Positions 8,870-16,275 of a stretch of 41,638 nt of DNA are shown one piece after another. The stretch is from the NCBI GenBank assembly GCA_009668925.1, contig SBEK01000008.1, forward strand, positions 1-41,638, read 5' to 3'. Every line of letters begins with the position of its first letter. The first letter of the stretch is position 1. The notes beneath the pieces were generated by a model that saw only the letters and a list, made by a program, of their open reading frames with translations, ran no database searches and was not told the DNA's origin. The translations under genes and the position numbers were made by a program. Origin of the DNA: Deltaproteobacteria bacterium. Lineage in GTDB: Bacteria > Desulfobacterota > Syntrophia > Syntrophales > Smithellaceae.

Positions 8870-9748
8870 TCAATACGGGCTCTTATCTTCAACCATTGTT
8901 TTTGACTGCAGGAAAACCCAGGTGATGCTGAATCCGCCCATCCAGGAGGTGTCCGTCTTCACCAAAGGGCTCGGCTCAAAAACGGCGCCCTGCAGGAAAT
9001 CAGCACTGACAAACGTATTGAAGATAAATTGTTTGTATCTCTTTCCCAGACCGATCGTCAGCGTCGAACCGCTGTAGCCTCCGCCTGCCGCATAGGCCGG
9101 ACGCGATGCCGTGGCGTATACCGGATCAACGGTATAGAAATATTCGTGATAGCCGCGGTCGGCAAACATCGGCCCCGTGGAAACGCCCAGATACAACCCC
9201 GTCCCCGGAATCACGTCGCCTTTTTCAAAATTCAGCCGGGGAGAAAATACGAATCCCTCGTAGCGCACAGAACGAAAATCCGTGGAAAAGACAGCTCTGA
9301 CCGGCAGCGCCACCGTCACACGGTATTTATTTTCCTGCGAATCCAGCACCTTGATGCGCAGCGCCGGTCCGAACTCAAAGGTGGGATCCAGATCCGGCAT
9401 GCCTCGGCGCGCATCATTGTCGTCGCTGCGCACGGGAACCGCCCCGTAGCCGCTGGCGTCCAGCGTGATCCGGTCCGTGGCAAAAATGCGCGCCGCAATT
9501 CGCTTATCCTCCACCCGGAGAATTCCGCCTCGGTAAATCGCGTAAGGAAAGGGCAGCACATAAGGCCGGATCTTGTCGGAGCCCCGATAATCCGGCATCA
9601 TCAGAAACCCTCCGCCGATTCCCAATTCCCACAATGGTCTTTCCGCGGCCCGCGACGTAAGCGGCCAGGCCAGAAAAACAACAAGCGCCATCAGAAAAGC
9701 GATGCGGTGAGCAGCCATCATTTGCTCCATCCTTGTTTTATTGATCAT
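8870..9748 (-). CDS. MipA/OmpV family outer membrane protein
   Basis: Predicted outer-membrane beta-barrel of the MipA/OmpV family. A Sec signal peptide is visible (AHRIAFLMALVVFLAWPL, cleavage near SRA-AE). The mature part has the family opening WELGIGGGFLMMPDYRGSD and repeated amphipathic strands ending in an aromatic C-terminal region. Several in-frame ATGs lie at the start. The best ribosome binding site (GGAG) serves those at 9721/9718, which begin directly at the signal peptide; the longest form is given. It lies 15 nt after the rubrerythrin gene on the same strand. OmpV-type proteins are linked to envelope permeability or scaffolding; a specific role here is unknown. Confidence 0.82.
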   Translation of the reverse strand: MINKTRMEQMMAAHRIAFLMALVVFLAWPLTSRAAERPLWELGIGGGFLMMPDYRGSDKIRPYVLPFPYAIYRGGILRVEDKRIAARIFATDRITLDASGYGAVPVRSDDNDARRGMPDLDPTFEFGPALRIKVLDSQENKYRVTVALPVRAVFSTDFRSVRYEGFVFSPRLNFEKGDVIPGTGLYLGVSTGPMFADRGYHEYFYTVDPVYATASRPAYAAGGGYSGSTLTIGLGKRYKQFIFNTFVSADFLQGAVFEPSPLVKTDTSWMGGFSITWVFLQSKTMVEDKSPY

Positions 9749-9763
9749 CCGGACAATCTTCTC

Positions 9764-10264
9764 TTACTTGTCAAAGGTCGTAAACTGTTCTTTCTTCGCC
9801 CCGCAAACAGGACATTCATCGGGCAGGACGCCGTCGGCCACGTAGCCGCACACTTTACAGACGTGATAAACGGTTTCGCGTTCTTCCATAAAATCGTTCA
9901 TCGCCTGTTTATAGAGTTTGGCGTGCGTTTCTTCGACGTCGCGGCTCTGGCTGAAATGCAGGAGCGCCGGTTTGTCCCCGGCCTCTTCGGCCATTTTCAC
10001 GAAACGATCGTAGGCAATTTCCGCAACGGTTTTTTCCGATTCAAAACTCTCGGCCAGATTCTCTTCCGTCGTTTTGATTTCCTTGAGGACCCGCAGCGCC
10101 CGCTTGCCGTGAATCTCTTCGGAGAAAGCAATCACACGAAACAGATGCGCGATTTGCTTATAGCCTTCATCTTCCGCCTTCTCCGCAAACAATTTAAGCC
10201 TTAACGCGGCCTTCGCTTCACCTACGTAAGCCAGCCTGAGGGCTTCACGAATTTTATCATCCAT
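9764..10264 (-). CDS. Rubrerythrin
   Basis: Non-haem diiron peroxidase of about 166 aa that detoxifies hydrogen peroxide in anaerobes. The N-terminal four-helix bundle carries the Glu/His iron ligands (GEAKAA, SEEIHGKRAL, ESEKTVAEIAY, VEETHAKLY). The C-terminus is a rubredoxin-like FeS4 site (CKVCGYVADG and ECPVCG). The start MDDKIREALR is preceded by AGGAG; an upstream in-frame ATG would run into the rubredoxin gene and is unlikely. It lies 26 nt after rubredoxin and downstream of the FprA flavoprotein, which together form an electron-transfer chain for oxygen and peroxide reduction. Confidence 0.95.
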   Translation of the reverse strand: MDDKIREALRLAYVGEAKAALRLKLFAEKAEDEGYKQIAHLFRVIAFSEEIHGKRALRVLKEIKTTEENLAESFESEKTVAEIAYDRFVKMAEEAGDKPALLHFSQSRDVEETHAKLYKQAMNDFMEERETVYHVCKVCGYVADGVLPDECPVCGAKKEQFTTFDK

Positions 10265-10290
10265 CACTCCGCTCCTGGGGGTCTGGCCGG

Positions 10291-10449
10291 TCAGGCCGGT
10301 GCAAACTCGCTCTTGTCGGCGCCGCAGACCGGACAGCACCAGTCTTCCGGCAAGTCTTTAAATTCGGTCCCTCTGGGTACGCCGTTTTCCGGGTCGCCTT
10401 TGGCCGGATCATATTCATAACCGCACACACCGCATACATACTTTTTCAT
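10291..10449 (-). CDS. Rubredoxin (52 aa)
   Basis: A complete 52-residue rubredoxin beginning [19 protein letters not shown] and ending with [12 protein letters not shown]. The two CxxCG motifs that bind the single iron are both intact, as is the usual [11 protein letters not shown] stretch. It is preceded by a strong AAGGAGG 7 nt before the ATG. It sits between fprA (29 nt away) and rubrerythrin (26 nt away) on the same strand, and very probably carries electrons to one or both. Its small size makes it easy to miss. Confidence 0.96.
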   Translation of the reverse strand: MKKYVCGVCGYEYDPAKGDPENGVPRGTEFKDLPEDWCCPVCGADKSEFAPA

Positions 10450-10478
10450 TTTCTGCCTCCTTGAAATCCGAGATCATT

Positions 10479-11687
10479 CTATTGCGAAATTCTCTTCTTT
10501 AATTCCGCTGCAACCGCTTTGCCCAGCTGGGCGCATTTTTCCAGAACATCCTCCCCCGGCACGTGCTTTGCGGAAACCGGATCGGCGACGATTTCCACTT
10601 TCATTTCTCTGAGAATCCCCTCCAGATCCTTCACCGATTCCCCGCTCCAGCCGTAGGAGCCGAAAGCCGCGCCGATCATATTAGCGGGTTTCAGACCCTT
10701 AAGATACGTCATTACATCCGCCATTTGCGGCAGGATATTGTTGTTGAGCGTCGGCGACCCGGCAATCAATGCCCCCGCCTCCAGAACTTCATAGACGACT
10801 TCGCTGCGGTGCACGTCATTCATCGAGAGGAGCCGTACCTGAAGCCCCTCAGCCGCCATCGCCTCGGCAATCGCCTTGGCCATCATCTCCGTGGAGTGCC
10901 ACATCGTCGCATAAACAACAACCGCTTTATGGCCGGGCCTCTGACTCGCCCACTTCTTATACAGATTGATCATCTTATCCAGACCTTTTCGCCAGATCGG
11001 GCCGTGGTCCGGCGCGAACGTCTTTATCGCCCAGCCGGTCGCCGCTACTTTCTCCAGTGTCTTCAAAACGACCGGCGAATAAGGCAAAACGATATTGGCA
11101 TAATACGTCGCCGCTTCATATTCGAGTTGATCCGCCGGCAGTTCGTCGGCAAACCTTTCCAGGGTCGCTAAATGCATGCCGAAGGCATCCTGTGAAAAAA
11201 GGACGCCGTCCTTTTCCAGATAAGAAAACATCGAATCCGGCCAATGGATCATCCGGGTTTCCATAAACTGCAGATCCATATTGCCCAGCGATAATTTCTC
11301 TCCGTCCTTCACCGGCAGAATGGGGCAATCGTCGTGGAAAATTTCCTTCAGCGTCTTAACACCCATCGTCGAGGCAAAAGCTTTTTCCGGCTTCACCCGG
11401 TCGATGATTTTAAGCAGGCAGCCGCAATGATCCTGTTCGGAGTGATTGGAGACGACATAGTCGATCCGGGCCGGATCAATCACGGAAGCGATCCGGGCCA
11501 GCATTTCATCCAAAAACGGCGCTTTGACTGCGTCGATGAGCGTGATCTTGTCGGCCAGGATCAGATAGGCGTTATAGGTGCTGCCGTGCGGTGTGGTGTA
11601 GCCGTGGAAATCACGGATGGACCAGTCGATGGCCCCCACCCAGTAGACATGATCGCTGACTTTGACTGCGGAATAAATATTTGTCAT
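10479..11687 (-). CDS. fprA: FprA-family A-type flavoprotein (diiron oxygen/NO reductase)
   Basis: Cytoplasmic flavodiiron protein (402 aa) that reduces oxygen to water, or NO, with electrons from rubredoxin. The N-terminal metallo-beta-lactamase-like domain has the diiron ligands NHSEQDH (H82, E84, D86, H87) and later ligand positions (IHWPDSM, QDAFGMH, APDHGPIW). The C-terminal flavodoxin domain (about 253-400) starts KAVVVYATMWHSTEMMA. GAGGTGC precedes the ATG and a promoter-like pair lies at 11719-11748. It is the first gene of the fprA, rubredoxin, rubrerythrin, mipA-like, yvlD-like, mutS cluster. The related NO-reductase role cannot be excluded from sequence. Confidence 0.95.
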   Translation of the reverse strand: MTNIYSAVKVSDHVYWVGAIDWSIRDFHGYTTPHGSTYNAYLILADKITLIDAVKAPFLDEMLARIASVIDPARIDYVVSNHSEQDHCGCLLKIIDRVKPEKAFASTMGVKTLKEIFHDDCPILPVKDGEKLSLGNMDLQFMETRMIHWPDSMFSYLEKDGVLFSQDAFGMHLATLERFADELPADQLEYEAATYYANIVLPYSPVVLKTLEKVAATGWAIKTFAPDHGPIWRKGLDKMINLYKKWASQRPGHKAVVVYATMWHSTEMMAKAIAEAMAAEGLQVRLLSMNDVHRSEVVYEVLEAGALIAGSPTLNNNILPQMADVMTYLKGLKPANMIGAAFGSYGWSGESVKDLEGILREMKVEIVADPVSAKHVPGEDVLEKCAQLGKAVAAELKKRISQ

Positions 11688-11718
11688 GATGAAGCACCTC
11701 GGTTCAATTATCGGAAGA

Positions 11719-11748
11719 GTAATATAAGCTTCAATGATATGCCGTCAA
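11719..11748 (-). promoter_or_regulatory. Putative sigma-70-type promoter for fprA operon
   Basis: On the minus strand, TTGACG (11748-11743) and TATTAC (11724-11719) are separated by 18 nt, about 30 nt before the fprA start codon. The -35 box begins directly after the end of iorB. Prediction by eye. Confidence 0.5.
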
Positions 11749-11751
11749 CCA

Positions 11752-12366
11752 TTATTTAAGCATGCCCGCGCCCGCATCAAAAGCCGCCAGATTTACGGCG
11801 CATTTTTCCGCCGGCAGCGTCTTTCTGATTTCCCTGGCAAACATCCTGCGGTCTATGGGCAAAAGGCCTGTTTGGGCCAGGGCTCCGATCATGACGATAT
11901 TGCTTAAAACGGGGTTGCCCAGGTCAAGACCGACCGACGTCGCATCAACCATCCAAAACGACGCCGAGAGCCGTTCAAGCGCCCGCCGGATCACCTCCTC
12001 CGACGGATAAGACAACTCGCCGGTAATCACGCCGATCGGGTAGACCGGCCGCGAGTTGGACAACACCCGGACCTGCGGGTTGCCATAAACCGTCAGAACG
12101 CGCAGGGCTTCGAGCGGCTCCAGGGCGACGATCACATCCGCCCCGCCGCGCGGTATCTGCGGGCTTCTCACCAAATCGGGCGAAATGCGCAAATGACTCA
12201 TCACCGATCCGCCCCGCTGCGACATGCCGAACGTTTCGCCGATCGTCACGACGTAGCCTGCATCCACCAGCATACCGGCCAGGGTTCTCGAGGCCATGAC
12301 ATTCCCCTGCCCGCCGACGCCGGTCAGGATCAGATTCTTCGTGACTTTCCCTGCTTTCATTTTCAT
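11752..12366 (-). CDS. iorB: Indolepyruvate:ferredoxin oxidoreductase, beta subunit
   Basis: About 204 aa, the gamma-domain-like subunit of a 2-oxoacid:ferredoxin oxidoreductase that oxidatively decarboxylates aryl pyruvates to aryl-acetyl-CoA and reduces ferredoxin. Family features are NLILTGVGGQGNVMASRTLA near the N-terminus, GMSQRGGSVMSHLR, and the ADVIVALEPLEALR region. The chosen ATG at 12366 overlaps the iorA TGA stop (ATGA), with AGGAAAGAA upstream; a second ATG two codons later is possible. A longer upstream frame runs inside iorA and is discarded. With iorA it makes the complete enzyme. Confidence 0.94.
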   Translation of the reverse strand: MKMKAGKVTKNLILTGVGGQGNVMASRTLAGMLVDAGYVVTIGETFGMSQRGGSVMSHLRISPDLVRSPQIPRGGADVIVALEPLEALRVLTVYGNPQVRVLSNSRPVYPIGVITGELSYPSEEVIRRALERLSASFWMVDATSVGLDLGNPVLSNIVMIGALAQTGLLPIDRRMFAREIRKTLPAEKCAVNLAAFDAGAGMLK

Positions 12367-14306
12367 TCTTTTCTTTCCTGCAATTTGACGATCGCCTGCT
12401 GCGGGCAGATGGACGCGCAAACGCCGCATCCGGCGCAGATGACCTCATCGACCACCGCTTTCTTCCTGACCCGGTCCCAGGTCAGGGCCGGGCAGCGGAA
12501 AATTCTGGTGCACAGCCGATTGCAGCCGCAGGCGTCGCCCAGACATAAAGCCTCGTTCACTTTCACTTCAAATGCTTTTTTCCCTTTTTTCTCGGGACTG
12601 AGCGCGCAGGATTGACGCAGGATGAGCACGTTCACCGATCCTCTGTCCGCCAGAAACTCCGTGAGAATCGTGCCAGTGGCTTTAAGATCGAACGGATCGG
12701 CAACCGCCACCTTCGCCCCGATGGCCTTGCAGATTTCAGCAATCTCGATTGCCGGAACGACTTCTCTCAGCGCGCTTACCCCCAGGCCCGGATGCGGCTG
12801 AAAACCCGTCATCGCGGTTCCTGCATTATCGAGCACGATAAATGTAATGTCCGCCAGATGGTGCTGGGCATTGATCAGAGCCGGGATGACGGCGTGATAA
12901 AACGTGGAATCGCCGCAAACCGTCAGAATCGGTTTATCGAAGCCGAACTGGGCCAGCTTCGCAAACCCGCTCGCCAGGCCGGTGCCGGACCCCATCGAAT
13001 GCAGCGTGGGCATTGTGTGATAGCCCGTCGCCGGCGACAGCGCCGCCATCGAATAACAGCCGATGTCGCCGCAGACAAACCCGCCGCGGCCGTCTTTGGC
13101 AATGGCGTTATGAATATTCCAGAAGGATGCCCGATGCGGGCAGCCGGCGCAAAACGTCTGTTCGCGCACCGGAATCAGCGCCGCGGCTTTCTTCGATTCC
13201 GCATCATAGGAGGCGGGAAGAAGCTTGCGGCTGACTTTCAAAATTTTCCCCAGCGCGTCGGCAACAATGTCGGGGTTGAGTTCACCTGCCGAAGGCAGTG
13301 TTCCATCGTATTTGCCGAAGAACGTTTTGATGCCGGTCCGGCTCGCGAGTCCCGCGACCAGGACCTTTACGTTTTCCTCGAGAAACGGCATCACTTCTTC
13401 GACAATCATAATTTTGTTCGCCCTGCCCAGGTTCTTTGCAAGCAGTTTGGGCGGCAGGGGCCAGGTTGTCGAAAGCTTCAGGATCCCCACCCGCTTCTGC
13501 AAGCCGAGCATGGCGACGGCTTCCCGGGCATACAGGAAACATGCACTCGACGTAATGATGAGCAGTTCCGGTTTCGCGGCGCCGGCATAACGGTTGAACG
13601 GACTTTTTTCAAACAGTGCTTCGACGTCTCTCAGTTTTTGCTGATGCAGCAGATGTTTGGCCACCACCGGCGTGCTGATCATCGGGCCGCAGCTCGAATC
13701 CATCACCGACCCGTCGTATTCAAAATGCGGCCGGCGGGACTTTGCCGGCAGCTTGCCGCAGACCACATTGCCGCTGGCATGCGACATGCGCGTTACGGAA
13801 CGCAGCATGACGACATTGCCGATTTGCTCGGACAGTTCGAACGCCCAGCGGGTCAAGTCCTTGGCTTCCTGAAAATCCGCCGGTTCCAGAAGCGGCATCT
13901 CCAGCATTCGCGCAAAATAGCGCGATTCACCTTCATTGACGCTGGAAAGAGCGCCGGGGTCTTCACAGGATACCAGAACCAGGCCGCCGCGCGTCCCGGA
14001 CGCCGTCAAATGCAAAAGGAAGTCCGAAGCGACGTTGACGCCGTTTTGCTTCATCACGGCCATCGACCGCAGACCGGCAAAAGACGCGGCAGCCGCCACT
14101 TCCAGGGCAACCTTTTCATTGACCGACCATTCCACGTACAAGTTTCTTTCACCGGCGACGGCGGCCAGCGATTCAATGACTTCGGAAGAAGGTGTTCCCG
14201 GATACCCCGTGGCCACTTGAAGGCCCGCTTCCAGAGCACCCCGCGCAATCGCTTCATTGCCCAGAAATAAAACTCGCGAATTTGCCGGTGACAGTAATTT
14301 GGTCAT
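12363..14306 (-). CDS. iorA: Indolepyruvate:ferredoxin oxidoreductase, alpha subunit
   Basis: 647 aa. The N-terminal pyrimidine-binding domain begins LFLGNEAIARGALEAGLQVATGYPGTPSSEV. The thiamine-diphosphate domain carries CGDSTFYHAVIPALINA and LDNAGTAMTG, the GDS...N cofactor motif. The C-terminal ferredoxin domain holds two cluster sites: a regular CAGCGVCASICP and a modified one (CLGDACGCNRLCTRIFRCP). It oxidises aryl 2-oxoacids from aromatic amino acid breakdown, or runs in reverse for synthesis. It overlaps iorB by 4 nt. The FrhB-like gene lies about 190 nt upstream on the same strand, separated by a palindromic repeat, and may supply or accept its electrons. Confidence 0.96.
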   Translation of the reverse strand: MTKLLSPANSRVLFLGNEAIARGALEAGLQVATGYPGTPSSEVIESLAAVAGERNLYVEWSVNEKVALEVAAAASFAGLRSMAVMKQNGVNVASDFLLHLTASGTRGGLVLVSCEDPGALSSVNEGESRYFARMLEMPLLEPADFQEAKDLTRWAFELSEQIGNVVMLRSVTRMSHASGNVVCGKLPAKSRRPHFEYDGSVMDSSCGPMISTPVVAKHLLHQQKLRDVEALFEKSPFNRYAGAAKPELLIITSSACFLYAREAVAMLGLQKRVGILKLSTTWPLPPKLLAKNLGRANKIMIVEEVMPFLEENVKVLVAGLASRTGIKTFFGKYDGTLPSAGELNPDIVADALGKILKVSRKLLPASYDAESKKAAALIPVREQTFCAGCPHRASFWNIHNAIAKDGRGGFVCGDIGCYSMAALSPATGYHTMPTLHSMGSGTGLASGFAKLAQFGFDKPILTVCGDSTFYHAVIPALINAQHHLADITFIVLDNAGTAMTGFQPHPGLGVSALREVVPAIEIAEICKAIGAKVAVADPFDLKATGTILTEFLADRGSVNVLILRQSCALSPEKKGKKAFEVKVNEALCLGDACGCNRLCTRIFRCPALTWDRVRKKAVVDEVICAGCGVCASICPQQAIVKLQERKE

Positions 14307-14362
14307 GACTTAGATTCTTTCTTCCTGTAAATTCAGTTTGATCCCAGTGACCGCAATAAATT

Positions 14363-14457
14363 CGTCATTCCGGCGAAAGCCGGAATCCAGTAATATGGAA
14401 CTGGTTCCCCGCCTACGCGGGGACGACGTCTGGACCCCGGCCTTCGCCGGGGTGACG
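14363..14457. repeat. Palindromic repetitive element with three tandem hairpins (REP/MITE-like)
   Basis: A 95-bp element whose ends form an imperfect 27-nt inverted repeat (14363-14389 and 14431-14457). It is also built of three consecutive hairpins: TTCCGGC-GAAA-GCCGGAA, CCCCGC-CTAC-GCGGGG (14407-14422) and CCCCGGC-CTTC-GCCGGGG. The motif of GTCATTCCGGCGAAAGCCGG and its partner is familiar from dispersed intergenic repeats in many proteobacterial genomes. It has no coding capacity and lies between the FrhB-like gene and iorA, where it could act as a transcript-processing or attenuation stem. Confidence 0.8.
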
Positions 14458-14493
14458 GGATGGGTACTTTTCACGAGCTTATCTATATTCCTT

Positions 14494-15660
14494 CTATTTA
14501 GTTCGTTTCTTTTGAACTCCTAAATATTTCTTAACCACGGGGTCGTCGTCTTTAAGATATAATAATTTTTTTGCCGACCGGCTTTTCTCCACAATGGCGG
14601 CCAGGGCCTTTCTTTTCTTATCCGCAGCCGCTTTCTTCAATTCCGTAAGCGCTTCCGCCGGTGCTTCGCGGACTTCCAGAGTTCCCTTTTTCAGCGCCAG
14701 ATCCAGCAAATTCCGGCCCCGAACACTGCGCACGATGATTTGATTCCAGCCGCGCATTTCGCCTGCGTCCGCGCCGAAGCGCGCCGCTCCGACGGAAAGA
14801 TCGGCAAATTCGGCCGTACTGTCCACGCAGTACCGGCAGGCTGTCCGCACGCAGGCATCCACTTCCGTCATCGGCACGGGTGTTACAGCCGAATCCGCCG
14901 TGTGCAGCTCCAGGATATTCTTCCCGGCGGGAATGTCCATTCGGCCGAGCGCCTCGACAGGTACATGATACCGGTTAAGGAGGGCCTGAAATTTTTCCGC
15001 CGCGAGCGTCCAGCCGCAAAAAAGACCGATGACCAGACCAAGCGACTCGATCTTGGCGTAGCCGGAAATTTTCGCCGTCCTCATCTTGGCCAGAGCCAGC
15101 GCCTGACACGGCGTTGCCACAACACCCACTTTGCCGGCATGTCCGTCCGGCAGACGATTGAAAGCGGCGACGGTCGGTGATACAGTAAATCGACTTTTGG
15201 CCCGGTCGCGCAGGTAAGCCGGATTTTCGACGAGCCGGCCCTCCTGCTCCAGGGCGCCGCTTAATTCCGCCACAATAGCCGAATTTATTAATCCTTCAGC
15301 CATTGCCGTTTCCAGAAGGGCCGTAACCGTTCCACCGTGCTGGGTCCTGGCCCGCAGTTGAGGATCCGCGGCCCGGGATAAATAGTACCCCTTGACGGCG
15401 CCGATTTCCGGCGTCACCTCACGGATGTTAAAAAGATTTCCCCTGATTTCTTTATAGTCGGCGGACGTCCGGGGACAAAACGCGTAACATTTACCGTCCG
15501 TGAGATCGCATTCAAAAAGCTGCACCGTCCGGTCTGCGTGGATGACCTGATAAGGGCACAGACTGACGCAGGCTCCGCAACCCGTGCAAAGGTTTTGTTC
15601 CAATACGTTTTTTTTCAGTTTTTGCTGGCTGCTGGAGCGTTTTTTCATTCGCCGTCCCAT
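14494..15660 (-). CDS. Coenzyme F420 hydrogenase/dehydrogenase beta-subunit (FrhB) family protein
   Basis: 388 aa, FrhB/FdhB family: flavin- and iron-sulfur-containing electron-transfer proteins, used in bacteria with partners other than F420. The N-terminus has CTGCGACVSLCP and a second Cys group (DGKCYAFCPRTSADY). The FrhB core follows (QHGGTVTALLETAMAEGLI, VGVVATPCQALALAKM, LVIGLFCGWTL), then ACRYCVDSTAEFADLSVG. The ATG at 15660 has no clear ribosome binding site. A second ATG at 15648 fits the promoter at 15675-15703 better. The position upstream of iorA/iorB on the same strand suggests a redox partnership, which is inference. The true electron acceptor is unknown. Confidence 0.87.
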   Translation of the reverse strand: MGRRMKKRSSSQQKLKKNVLEQNLCTGCGACVSLCPYQVIHADRTVQLFECDLTDGKCYAFCPRTSADYKEIRGNLFNIREVTPEIGAVKGYYLSRAADPQLRARTQHGGTVTALLETAMAEGLINSAIVAELSGALEQEGRLVENPAYLRDRAKSRFTVSPTVAAFNRLPDGHAGKVGVVATPCQALALAKMRTAKISGYAKIESLGLVIGLFCGWTLAAEKFQALLNRYHVPVEALGRMDIPAGKNILELHTADSAVTPVPMTEVDACVRTACRYCVDSTAEFADLSVGAARFGADAGEMRGWNQIIVRSVRGRNLLDLALKKGTLEVREAPAEALTELKKAAADKKRKALAAIVEKSRSAKKLLYLKDDDPVVKKYLGVQKKRTK

Positions 15661-15674
15661 ATGCGTGATGGGCG

Positions 15675-15703
15675 TTTATATCGCATCCCGGAATTTGAGG
15701 CAA
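15675..15703 (-). promoter_or_regulatory. Putative promoter for FrhB-like gene
   Basis: On the minus strand, TTGCCT (15703-15698) and TATAAA (15680-15675) are separated by 17 nt. The expected transcript start is only a few nt from the ATG at 15660, favouring translation from 15648. Prediction by eye. Confidence 0.4.
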
Positions 15704-15812
15704 GATAATGATGAGCAGCAGGTCATCTATTTGTTTTGGATGCTCTTTTCCCAAACGTTCTGCTTTCCGAAAAACGTCCGGCACACGAATATTAAATATT
15801 TAATTGAAGTTG

Positions 15813-15841
15813 TTGACATCCATCAAGACTTGTATTATGTA
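15813..15841 (+). promoter_or_regulatory. Putative promoter for tRNA-Asn
   Basis: TTGACA (15813-15818), a 17-nt spacer and TATGTA (15836-15841), about 65 nt before the tRNA. The -35 is perfect and the -10 is weaker. Prediction by eye. Confidence 0.5.
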
Positions 15842-15908
15842 GCCGCTGAATTTTTTCTCGATGTGTTCAAAGGGAAAAGATTCAAAACGTTACCGAATAG
15901 ATACGCAT

Positions 15909-15984
15909 TCCTCAGTAGCTCAGTCGGTAGAGCAGATGGCTGTTAACCATCGGGTCCGTGGTTCGAGTCCGCGCTGGGGAGCCA
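15909..15984 (+). tRNA. tRNA-Asn (anticodon GTT)
   Basis: A 76-nt cloverleaf with the 3' CCA encoded. The acceptor stem TCCTCAG pairs with CTGGGGA (one G-U). The D-loop contains AGCTCAGTCGGTAGAGC, the anticodon loop is CTGTTAACC with GTT, and the T-arm has GGTTCGAGTCC. It stands alone, with its own promoter and terminator. The 3' end is intact and no integrase gene adjoins, so nothing has inserted here. Confidence 0.97.
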
Positions 15985-15990
15985 GATTAG

Positions 15991-16028
15991 AAAAAGGGTT
16001 TAAGCGTTGGCCGCTTAAACCCTTTTTT
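15991..16028 (+). terminator. Intrinsic terminator after tRNA-Asn
   Basis: A long stem (AAAGGGTTTAAGCG with CGCTTAAACCCTTT, small TTGGC loop) followed by a T run, 7 nt after the tRNA CCA end. Confidence 0.9.
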
Positions 16029-16275
16029 GTCATGATATGTTTTGCCGCTGCATGACCGCGCCTTTTTTCCCTCATCTTTCTCTAAAATTACATTTATCGA
16101 TCTCCGCTTACCCCACCCGACCAATCCAGCATGCTTCACATGAGCCGTGAGAGACACCTATTCTTTCTTGAACTGTTCGCTTTCGGGAAGAAATGGTCAA
16201 ATGCGACTCTCGAAGAAAAGCGTGCATCTCTGCCCTTTACTTCATTGATCATCATTTTCACCCTTTACCGTGCGA
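16029..16275. other. Intergenic stretch without recognised features
   Basis: About 250 nt between the tRNA terminator and the end of the MFS gene. A 64-codon frame occurs at 16131-16325 but has no ribosome binding site, runs into the MFS gene on the other strand, and resembles nothing I recognise. I see no repeat or regulatory element here. Confidence 0.5.

Noticed and set aside
12612..14270. 552-codon open frame on the + strand opposite iorA
   Set aside because: Antisense shadow of a well-defined enzyme. Its product is rich in R, H and Q with no recognisable domain, as expected from the complement of GC-rich coding sequence.
15909..15984. tRNA-Asn as an integration site of a mobile element
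   Set aside because: There is no integrase, no duplicated tRNA 3' end and no composition shift; an intrinsic terminator follows directly.
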